DNA of 21,510 bases from JBDLSY01 sp041170585. GTDB lineage: Bacteria > Pseudomonadota > Gammaproteobacteria > Burkholderiales > Burkholderiaceae_C. The notes beneath the pieces are model-generated. The model was not told the DNA's origin. It saw only the letters and a list, made by a program, of their open reading frames with translations, and searched no databases. The stretch is from contig JBEDNN010000025.1 in NCBI GenBank assembly GCA_041170585.1, forward strand, positions 1 through 21,510, in the 5' to 3' direction. The position numbers were made by a program, and so were the translations under genes. Positions 15,536 through 21,510 of this stretch are shown here, one piece after another (positions within the stretch are counted from its first letter, which is position 1; the number at the start of each line of letters is the position of its first letter).

Positions 15536-16240
15536 TTAGGCTGGTTTGACTGTGCTGCCGTGTAGACCACATTCTTTACTATTAGCATTTTCCCACCACC
15601 AACGGCCTGCACGTTGGTCTTCATTGAATTTAATCGCTCGCGTACAAGGCTCACAACCGATAGAAGGATAATTTTTTGCATGTAAAGCGTTAATAGGGAC
15701 ATTATGATGCGAAATATAATCATTAATATCTTGCATTGTCCAATTTGCTAACGGGTTAAATTTACGTAATTGATGGGTTGAGTCAAATTCTTCAGTCAAT
15801 AATTCAATACGAGTAATGCCTTGTTCACGGCGTTGCCCTGTAATCCACCCTTCTCTGTCGGCCAAAGCACGGCGTAAGGGTTCAACTTTACGAATATTAC
15901 AACACTTTTTACGTAATTCAATACTCTCATAAAAAGCATTTTCACCATGATGATTGATATAGTCTAAAACTACTTCTAATTTCGGGCTATAAAGCGTCAT
16001 AGCTAGTCCATAGCGAACTTTATTTGCATCAATGACCGCTAAAGTTTCCGAGTGTAATCGCCCTGTATTTAAGGTGAATACTTCAATATTATTAAGCTGT
16101 AAACGTGCAATCACATCAACGATAACTTGGTCTTCCATACTTAAGCTACTGGCTAATGCTGCCCGATGAACAGTTTGATGAATAAGCACTAAATCAGATT
16201 CTAAAGTCAATACTTTAGCAGTGAGTACTGGGTTAAGCAT
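15536..16240 (-). CDS. cysH: Assimilatory adenylylsulfate (APS) reductase, Fe-S type
   Basis: Reduces activated sulfate to sulfite using thioredoxin. I place the start at the ATG 16238-16240, which overlaps the DUF934 stop by 8 bp and gives a 234-aa protein beginning MLNPVLTAK; the open frame continues upstream to 16348 but only as a shadow of DUF934. The cluster cysteines Cys113-Cys114 (KKCCNIRK) and Cys196/Cys199 (GCEPC) mark the [4Fe-4S] enzyme that prefers APS over PAPS; Cys224 in the C-terminal ECGLHG is the catalytic cysteine. Last gene of the cysI-DUF934-cysH unit. cysD, cysN or cysC are not in the window. Confidence 0.94.
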   Translation of the reverse strand: MLNPVLTAKVLTLESDLVLIHQTVHRAALASSLSMEDQVIVDVIARLQLNNIEVFTLNTGRLHSETLAVIDANKVRYGLAMTLYSPKLEVVLDYINHHGENAFYESIELRKKCCNIRKVEPLRRALADREGWITGQRREQGITRIELLTEEFDSTHQLRKFNPLANWTMQDINDYISHHNVPINALHAKNYPSIGCEPCTRAIKFNEDQRAGRWWWENANSKECGLHGSTVKPA

Positions 16241-16754
16241 GGCGAGACTCTTGTATGAACAAAGGGTTAGAGGTATCACTGCTGCCTTGATAACGAATAC
16301 TAAACGTATTAAAAGCAGACAGTGCAGCTTCGGCATTTTCTCCAGCACGCAAAGTCATAGCATTAAAACCGGTACGCTGTAAAAAAAATAATTGATCGCG
16401 TGTAAATTCACCTACTGCACGGATTTCGCCTGTAAATTTTAAGCGGTTACGTAATAAGTAAGCTAAGCTATAGCCGCGACCATCAACTACTTTAGGAAAC
16501 TGTATCGCAATTAAATTTAATCGCGATAAGTAAGGTTTGATTAATTGAATATCGCAATCACCATTCACTAATACGCCAAATGTTTCAAGCTCTGTGGGAA
16601 TATTGCTTACCGTATTCTCGTTAATATCAGTTAAATTGTTATCAGTTAAATTGTTATTTAAGATAAATAAATTTTTACCCAAAATAGCATAGTCTTTAGC
16701 AACAGCTTGATTAACAATTAAGCTACGATTTTGAGAAGTGTAAGTATCAAGCAT
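16233..16754 (-). CDS. DUF934 protein (sulfite reduction accessory)
   Basis: A 173-aa protein of the DUF934 family, which sits beside the sulfite reductase hemoprotein in many beta- and gammaproteobacteria and is presumed to help sulfite reduction; its biochemical role is unproven. The family core is clear: FGVLVNGDCDIQLI, IAIQFPKVVDGRGYSLAYLLR, FTGEIRAVGEFTRDQLFFLQRTGFNAM. Residues 34-43 hold the exact duplication NNLTDNNLTD, encoded by a perfect 15-bp tandem repeat (16626-16655), in the poorly conserved N-terminal part. It starts 30 bp after the hemoprotein gene and overlaps cysH by 8 bp, so the three are almost certainly one operon. Confidence 0.88.
   Translation of the reverse strand: MLDTYTSQNRSLIVNQAVAKDYAILGKNLFILNNNLTDNNLTDINENTVSNIPTELETFGVLVNGDCDIQLIKPYLSRLNLIAIQFPKVVDGRGYSLAYLLRNRLKFTGEIRAVGEFTRDQLFFLQRTGFNAMTLRAGENAEAALSAFNTFSIRYQGSSDTSNPLFIQESRHA
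16626..16655. repeat. Perfect 15-bp tandem duplication in the DUF934 gene
   Basis: ATCAGTTAAATTGTT occurs twice end to end; translated on the minus strand it gives the doubled NNLTD. Confidence 0.95.
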
Positions 16755-16784
16755 ATTAAATAAGTTCAGTTAAGTTTATCAGTG

Positions 16785-18443
16785 TTAGTGCGATTCTAGG
16801 TACACAGCTGCTTTAAAAGGGGCTATTCCTAAGCGATCAACCACATCAATAAACAATTCATCGTCATAGCGATTTTGAGTATAAACAGTCAAGATACTTG
16901 ATAAAACACTAGGGACTTGTTCAGCTGCGAATGAAGGACCAATAACAGTACCAATTTTACTGCGATTACCGCCCCGTCCGCCTAAAGTAATTTGATAAAA
17001 TTCCTCATCATTTTTATCTACACCCAATATACCAATATTACCAATGTGGTGATGTCCACATGAATTAATACACCCTGAAATATTAAGGGTTAAATCACCC
17101 AAATCACATTGAAAATCAATATCTTCAAACCGTGCATTAATGGCTTCAGCAATCGGCAACGAACGCGCATTCGCTAAGGAGCAAAAATCACCGCCGGGAC
17201 AAGCAATCATATCGGTGATTAAACCAATATTAGGCCGTGCCAAATTTAAATTTTTAGCACGAAGCCATAAATCATAGAGTTGATGAGTCAAAACATTGGG
17301 CAACACTACATTTTGTTCATGCGTTACGACCAACTCACCTAAACTAAAATCATCAGCCAATTGCGCGGTTGCGCGCATAATTTCAGTACTGGCATCTCCA
17401 GGGGCAATACCCGTGCGTTTAAAACTTAAACTAACCGCAGTGTAGCCTGAAACACGGTGGGCATGGGTATTGCGTTCTAGCCAGCGTTTAAACCCCAGAT
17501 CATTAGTTTTATCAGTCTCACTATGAGGAGATATATTTTCGCAAGGAGCTAAACGTGCTTCAATAAAGTGTTGTTTGACACGGTCAAGTTCTGCTTGTGT
17601 AAGCGTACCTGGACCATCAATTAAGTGTGAAAATTCTTCATCAACCGCTTGACTAAATGCATCTGTACCTAAAGCTTTGACTAAAATTTTAATGCGTGCT
17701 TTATACATATTGTCGCGTCTACCAAATTGGTTATACACGCGCAGTACCGCTTCGCAGTAAGTAAGCAAATGTTGCCAAGGCAAATTGGCTTTAATTAAAG
17801 GGCTAACAATCGGCGTTCGTCCCAAGCCGCCACCCACCCGTATATCAGCAACGACTTGTCCTTCAGTATTTAGACGCATTTGAATACCAATGTCGTGTAC
17901 TTGGATCGCTGCACGGTCGCTGGTTGCCCCTGTAACTGCAATTTTAAATTTACGCGGCAGGGCTGCAAATTCAGGCAAGAATGTACTCCACTGACGAATA
18001 AGCTCACAATATGGGCGTGGATCAACTGTTTCGTCAGGGGCAATACCCGCAAAGGCATCACTGGTGGTATTACGCACACAATTGCCGCTGGTTTGAATAG
18101 CATGCATATTGACATCAGCTAAACGTGCCAAAATAGTGGGGACATCTTCTAGCTTAGGCCAATTAAATTGAATGTTTTGACGGGTTGTAAAATGGGCATA
18201 ACCGTGGTCAAATTCTTGTGCAAGGTCTCCTAAAGTACGCATTTGCTGGCTATTTAATAAACCATACGGAATGGCTATACGCAGCATAGGGGCTTGACGT
18301 TGAATATACAAACCATTTTGTAAACGTAAAGGACGAAATTCTTCTTCAGTTAATTCGCCCGCTAAATAACGGCGGGTTTGGTCAGCAAATTGTATTGCAC
18401 GCTCACGTACAATAGTTTGATCATAGGAATCGTATTGATACAT
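16785..18443 (-). CDS. cysI: Sulfite reductase hemoprotein (nitrite/sulfite reductase family)
   Basis: Siroheme/[4Fe-4S] enzyme that reduces sulfite to sulfide by six electrons in the cytoplasm. 552 aa, single-chain NirA/CysI fold with two half-domains. Substrate-pocket basic residues appear in HFTTRQNIQFNWP (84-96), TSGNCVRN (118-125) and the IRVGGGLGR loop. The siroheme-linked cluster cysteines are Cys415, Cys421, Cys458 and Cys462 (CPGGDFC and SGCINSCGHHH), the standard CX5C...CX3C pattern. Nitrite reductase activity cannot be excluded by sequence, but DUF934 and the APS reductase downstream argue for sulfite. The electron-donating partner (CysJ-type flavoprotein) is not in the window. No strong Shine-Dalgarno precedes the ATG. 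Confidence 0.93.
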   Translation of the reverse strand: MYQYDSYDQTIVRERAIQFADQTRRYLAGELTEEEFRPLRLQNGLYIQRQAPMLRIAIPYGLLNSQQMRTLGDLAQEFDHGYAHFTTRQNIQFNWPKLEDVPTILARLADVNMHAIQTSGNCVRNTTSDAFAGIAPDETVDPRPYCELIRQWSTFLPEFAALPRKFKIAVTGATSDRAAIQVHDIGIQMRLNTEGQVVADIRVGGGLGRTPIVSPLIKANLPWQHLLTYCEAVLRVYNQFGRRDNMYKARIKILVKALGTDAFSQAVDEEFSHLIDGPGTLTQAELDRVKQHFIEARLAPCENISPHSETDKTNDLGFKRWLERNTHAHRVSGYTAVSLSFKRTGIAPGDASTEIMRATAQLADDFSLGELVVTHEQNVVLPNVLTHQLYDLWLRAKNLNLARPNIGLITDMIACPGGDFCSLANARSLPIAEAINARFEDIDFQCDLGDLTLNISGCINSCGHHHIGNIGILGVDKNDEEFYQITLGGRGGNRSKIGTVIGPSFAAEQVPSVLSSILTVYTQNRYDDELFIDVVDRLGIAPFKAAVYLESH

Positions 18444-18496
18444 AATTAAGTTTTAAAATATTTAAATATTCAAATAAAAATAGCGTTACTGTAGTG

Positions 18497-19087
18497 TCAA
18501 TGATGGCTATGTACAGCATCAACCGAATTTTGATGGGTCGGGTTGGCTATTGAATCATTAATTGATTCACCACTTTTGTTATTGGGAGTCGGCTCTTCAA
18601 TGTTTACAACCACTTTAACAGTACCCGCCCGTTTAAAAGTAAGTGTCAAGTCAATTTTTTCGCCCTTATGCAAGGGCTTTTTTAAATCTATGAGCATAAT
18701 ATGATAGCCTAAATTGTTTAAACCACGAGTCATCGGGGTTACTGTTTTTGCGGGCAACTCAATATTTTTAACTTGACGCATACGCATAATGTCATTGTCA
18801 GTATTCATCACGTGTAGTTCAGCACGTTTAGCAATTGATGAATCCACTTTAGCTGATATTAAATAATCCTTATCATCACCTTGATTATCAATTGCTTTAA
18901 AAAATACGCCACCTACCGTTTGTCCAGAAACAGTTGCGACACTGTAAGGGTGACGAATATTGAGAGTACCTAATTTAAACGCATGAGCTTGTACCAGTGA
19001 GGGAAAAACCAGTGTATTAATTAGCGACACTAGTAATAAAGTGAATAATTTAAAATAAGAATGGTAGCGGCGGACAGTTAGGTTCAT
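18497..19087 (-). CDS. Periplasmic copper chaperone, PCu(A)C family, His-rich tail
   Basis: Secreted Cu(I) chaperone; relatives deliver copper to the CuA site of cytochrome oxidase. 196 aa. A signal peptide is clear: basic start MNLTVRRYHSYFK, hydrophobic core to about residue 30, cleavage near QAHA (33-36). The Cu-binding set H(x)M...M...HxM is present: His92/Met94, Met101/Met103, then His129/Met131 (GYHIML); the first His and Met103 are ten residues apart as in the consensus, and the second gap is 25, somewhat longer than the usual 21. The C-terminal extension (about 170-196) is disordered-looking and ends in HQNSVDAVHSHH, a likely extra metal-binding tail. It is followed 53 bp later by cysI on the same strand, but may be a separate unit. 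Confidence 0.87.
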   Translation of the reverse strand: MNLTVRRYHSYFKLFTLLLVSLINTLVFPSLVQAHAFKLGTLNIRHPYSVATVSGQTVGGVFFKAIDNQGDDKDYLISAKVDSSIAKRAELHVMNTDNDIMRMRQVKNIELPAKTVTPMTRGLNNLGYHIMLIDLKKPLHKGEKIDLTLTFKRAGTVKVVVNIEEPTPNNKSGESINDSIANPTHQNSVDAVHSHH

Positions 19088-19102
19088 AGTAGTATATTAA
19101 TA

Positions 19103-19166
19103 ATTTTGTATATAAGTTATTTTGTATATAGTTTGTTTAATCTATAGTTTATTTAATCCATAGCCA
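19103..19166. repeat. Four degenerate 16-bp tandem repeats
   Basis: Units begin at 19103, 19119, 19135 and 19151: attttgtatataagtt, attttgtatatagttt, gtttaatctatagttt, atttaatccatagcca. The last unit contains the stop codon and last codons of the histidine phosphatase, so the array has grown into the end of the gene or out of it. Confidence 0.7.
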
Positions 19167-19815
19167 TACTGGGCAATACAGTGCTTATTTGTAATAAGTT
19201 GGCTGCTGTATTTTGCTTAGTATCAGTATACTTTAAAGTATAAATACCACAGTTTGGCATAGGTAAAGCTATTTGAAACTGCCTAAATGCAGCCATACCC
19301 GTAGAGTTATTGACTTTGAAACCTAAATTTTTCCATATTAATAAGCTAAAAAATATGCCATGCCCAAATAAAACAGTATTATTTTCAAATAAATATACTT
19401 GCTTCATAAATTCACTGACTCTATCATCAAACTCAATAAAAGTTTCAGCGTGAACACCTTGACGTAGATGAGGGTCTGCTTTATCCCAATAGGCTTTAAT
19501 AAAAGGCCAGCGTTCATCGCCTGTCATACCGTGTAATAATAAGGGATCTATATTGGTAAACTCATGAAAAATTGGGTGTACGACAGAGCTAACATTCACG
19601 GCTTGACAATAAGGCTTAGCTGTTTGTTGTGTACGTAGATAACTTGATGTGTATACTTTATTTGGCTGCGAAGGCAATAAACTCAATTGTTTTGTAGCCA
19701 ATCGTTCTGCTTGTATTAAGCCTAAATTAGACAAAGGAATACTATGATTATTTACAGTAATACCGCCTGCATTTGCAGTACTTTGTCCGTGACGAATAAA
19801 ATAAATAGTATTCAT
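19153..19815 (-). CDS. Histidine phosphatase family protein
   Basis: A 220-aa phosphoglycerate-mutase-like (histidine phosphatase superfamily) enzyme. The catalytic motif is RHG at residues 8-10 (FIRHGQSTAN, His9 as the phosphohistidine), with Arg61 (SSYLRTQQTA), Glu85 as likely acid/base (HEF), and the second conserved His152 (LFGHGIFFS). The substrate cannot be predicted; alternatives include alpha-ribazole phosphatase (CobC) and SixA-like enzymes, but length and context favour neither. The ATG is 19813-19815, and 195 bp separate it from the divergent efflux adaptor gene. Confidence 0.85.
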   Translation of the reverse strand: MNTIYFIRHGQSTANAGGITVNNHSIPLSNLGLIQAERLATKQLSLLPSQPNKVYTSSYLRTQQTAKPYCQAVNVSSVVHPIFHEFTNIDPLLLHGMTGDERWPFIKAYWDKADPHLRQGVHAETFIEFDDRVSEFMKQVYLFENNTVLFGHGIFFSLLIWKNLGFKVNNSTGMAAFRQFQIALPMPNCGIYTLKYTDTKQNTAANLLQISTVLPSMAMD

Positions 19816-19822
19816 AATAATT

Positions 19823-19846
19823 TAATACTCAATCTAATACTCAATC
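19823..19846. repeat. Perfect 12-bp tandem duplication
   Basis: TAATACTCAATC occurs twice end to end, 8 bp upstream of the histidine phosphatase start, within its 5' leader. Confidence 0.9.
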
Positions 19847-19875
19847 TAAAAACGTAACTATGAATTTATATGAGA

Positions 19876-19915
19876 CTTGTACAAGATAGCTTAAAATAAT
19901 AAACAGGTGTTTATT
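19876..19915. promoter_or_regulatory. Two palindromes: candidate operators
   Basis: CTTGTACAAG (19876-19885) is a perfect 10-bp palindrome, and AATAAACA-gg-TGTTTATT (19898-19915) is a perfect 8-bp-arm inverted repeat around two bases. They lie 12 bp apart between the divergent phosphatase and efflux adaptor genes, where a dimeric repressor would be expected to bind. No regulator gene is adjacent. A possible but poor -10 (TACAAT, 19962-19967) lies further towards the adaptor gene. Confidence 0.45.
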
Positions 19916-20010
19916 TAGACTAATATTTTAAATCAGTTCACTGTAAAAATAAGATTTTTCATACAATGTTTTTTTTCAAGTAAATATTAAAGTAGTAACC
20001 CAAAAATTAT

Positions 20011-21237
20011 ATGATAACAATAAAACTAAAAAAAGTAGCCGTACTTTTTGCAATAATATGTTTTGCAGGGTGTAATCAATCATCAAACAGTAATAAACCT
20101 GTCTTAAATATAGAAAAAAATACAGATAAAAATATAGATAAAAATACAGATAAGAAAAATGGACTCAAAAAAGTAGAGGCTATTAGCGTTACCACTACTT
20201 TAGCTGAATCGCGTCCATTGGCTAATTTGATTAAAGCAACAGGCACAGTTGTTTCGCTAAACAGTGTTGATGTTCGTTCGCAGATGAGTAGTGTGGTTAA
20301 GCAAGTGCATTTTAAAGAAGGGCAATATATTAAAAAAGGACAATTATTATTTACCTTAGATGCACGGTTAGATGAAGCTAATTTAATAAAAGCACAAGCA
20401 CAATTGGCTAAAAGTAACAGTGTAGTGACTGATTTAAAGCGTCAATTAACGCGTAATCAACAACTATTTGCACAGGATTTTATCGCATCAAGCGTAGTCG
20501 ATGCCAGTCAGGCGGCTTTAAATGCTCAAATGTCTTTACTTGCTGCTGATGAAGCTAGCATCAAAGCAGCACGCGTACCATTAAGCTACGCTAATATTGT
20601 TGCCCCCACCAGCGGACGCGCAGGTGCTGTAAATATTTTTGCAGGTAGTTTTGTTCAAGCAGGTGTTACGTCCTTAGTAACTATTACACAATTAGATCCA
20701 ATTGCTGTATCGTTTAATGTATCACAAACATATTTATCAACACTGCTTGATGCTTTGAATACAAAAACAGAAGTGACTGTTCAGTTGCCTAATATTAATA
20801 CTAAAAATAATACCAAAAATAGTACACCTTATCGCGGGCAATTACAGTTTGTTGATAGCACCATTGATATCAATTCTGGTACGGTTAAGGCAAAGGCTTT
20901 AATTCGTAACACATCAGGGCATTTATGGCCAGGTTCTTTTGTTGATGTACAACTACCTATCAATGATACCCGTTTAAATACGGCTATAAATACGGTTGTT
21001 ATTCCACAAGCAAGTATTATTCAGTCAGCACGCGGCTCTATGGTTTATGTTGTATTAAATAACAAAGCTATTCCTAAATATATTGAAGTACTCAATGCTA
21101 ATCAAGGCTTTGTAAGCGTAACAGGTTTATTATCTGGTGACCGTGTTGTGCTAGACGGAAAACAAAATTTACGCCCAAATGCAACCGTATTTGAACGCAA
21201 CGATGTACTACCGAATAAAGCTGTTTTGGATAAATAG
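20011..21237 (+). CDS. RND efflux pump periplasmic adaptor (HlyD/MdtA-like lipoprotein)
   Basis: Membrane-fusion protein that bridges an inner-membrane RND pump and an outer-membrane channel. 408 aa. A short hydrophobic signal ends in a lipobox (FAGC) with Cys21 as the lipidated residue. Residues 34-50 are a low-complexity tether (EKNTDKNIDKNTDKKNG) from a 12-bp repeat. The lipoyl/hairpin region runs about 76-200: VDVRSQMSSVVKQVHFKEGQYIKKGQLLFTLD, a coiled-coil hairpin (121-185), then PLSYANIVAPTSGRAG. The beta-barrel holds LDPIAVSFNVSQ and LWPGSFVDVQLP, and the end has IPQASIIQSARGSMVYVV. A second repeat gives NTKNNTKN (264-271). The ATG has no clear Shine-Dalgarno. The pump gene that normally follows does not begin within the next 273 bp. 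Confidence 0.9.
   Translation: MITIKLKKVAVLFAIICFAGCNQSSNSNKPVLNIEKNTDKNIDKNTDKKNGLKKVEAISVTTTLAESRPLANLIKATGTVVSLNSVDVRSQMSSVVKQVHFKEGQYIKKGQLLFTLDARLDEANLIKAQAQLAKSNSVVTDLKRQLTRNQQLFAQDFIASSVVDASQAALNAQMSLLAADEASIKAARVPLSYANIVAPTSGRAGAVNIFAGSFVQAGVTSLVTITQLDPIAVSFNVSQTYLSTLLDALNTKTEVTVQLPNINTKNNTKNSTPYRGQLQFVDSTIDINSGTVKAKALIRNTSGHLWPGSFVDVQLPINDTRLNTAINTVVIPQASIIQSARGSMVYVVLNNKAIPKYIEVLNANQGFVSVTGLLSGDRVVLDGKQNLRPNATVFERNDVLPNKAVLDK
20119..20154 (+). repeat. 12-bp tandem repeat in the adaptor's lipoprotein tether
   Basis: Three units AATACAGATAAA / AATATAGATAAA / AATACAGATAAG encode NTDK-NIDK-NTDK just after the lipidated Cys. Confidence 0.9.
20797..20820 (+). repeat. 12-bp duplication in the adaptor's beta-barrel loop
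   Basis: AATACTAAAAAT / AATACCAAAAAT encode NTKN twice, in a loop before PYRGQLQF. Confidence 0.85.
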
Positions 21238-21510
21238 TGATTAGCTATGATGGGCTTTTTTTGAGTCTAAATATAGTGGATCAAGAATAAGTCACGCTTT
21301 CCCAATATCTAATAAAAACACACCTACAAATCCCCCATAGTGAATACCTAAAATAGATGAAGAAACTAGATTCAATTTTCTCATTTCTCATGAACTGCCT
21401 AACGTGTTAAAGGTGAGTTGAAAATAACAAGGTTAAGCATTGAATTAGGTTTATTTTGGTTCATAGTCATATAGAAAATAGACCATACATAGCTGCAAGC
21501 GCAGAAGTAA
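21238..21510. other. Window end without a recognised gene
   Basis: All six frames break often here. A minus-strand open frame runs off the window edge (21509 to about 21399, roughly 36 codons, including NQNKPNSMLNLVIFNSPLTR before a stop); it could be the end of a gene that lies beyond the window, but I do not recognise it. No clear terminator or repeat is seen. Confidence 0.4.

Noticed and set aside
16241..16348. N-terminal extension of cysH upstream of ATG 16240
   Set aside because: It lies wholly within the DUF934 gene, resembles no CysH N-terminus, and the start at 16240 gives the family length with a short gene overlap.
21270..21402. Minus-strand 30-codon frame beginning MRKLNLVSSS
   Set aside because: Too short, no homology recognised, no ribosome site, and bounded by stops.

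Overview
The window is AT-rich, fully bacterial and densely coded. It most likely comes from a low-GC betaproteobacterium or a close relative. This rests on remembered family sequences: the NrdB protein is close to the Burkholderiales type throughout (a conserved block from about residue 48 to the C-terminal SWE), the LeuRS carries the MSKSKNNGVDP and PPEATLEWND blocks of that group, and the sulfite-reductase / DUF934 / CysH arrangement is typical of beta- and gammaproteobacteria. No genus can be named from the sequence alone. There are no rRNA, tRNA or CRISPR features.

Layout. 1-2652: leuS, missing only its first few codons, with a strong terminator. 2775-3197: a PD-(D/E)XK-like gene cut short just after its ExK motif and followed by a GC-rich hairpin repeat. 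3259-5360: ppa (-) and nrdB (+), divergent around a 413-bp AT-rich region with two sets of 9-10 bp tandem repeats. 5441-7615: an Fe-S DinG/YoaA-family helicase (-) with an in-frame (AAT)n poly-asparagine tract. 7749-12550: the type II secretion pseudopilin genes gspG-H-I-J-K followed by a PhrB-type Fe-S photolyase that overlaps gspK. 12673-12945: a small GlsB/YeaQ membrane protein. 13069-14205: ugpQ-like and panD (-). 14562-15512: a BioC-like methyltransferase with an eroded SAM motif. 15536-18443: cysH, DUF934 and the sulfite reductase hemoprotein (-), an assimilatory sulfate reduction unit. 18497-19815: a secreted PCu(A)C copper chaperone and a histidine phosphatase (-). 20011-21237: a lipoprotein periplasmic adaptor of an RND efflux pump, with palindromic operator candidates upstream. 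The last 273 bases hold no gene I can recognise.

The most notable find is a pair of 107-108 bp MITE-like elements in opposite orientation (9883-9990 and 14285-14391), about 96% identical, with 16-bp terminal inverted repeats. The first has a perfect 8-bp target duplication (AATAAACA) and sits between gspJ and gspK. Taking out the element and one duplication restores a 17-bp gspJ-gspK gap, so it split a compact operon. The second theme is a dispersed set of short tandem repeats (units 3-21 bp). Inside genes the units are always multiples of three and lie in leaders or linkers. Between genes they include 10-bp phased A-tracts in front of ppa and five exact 9-mers in front of nrdB.
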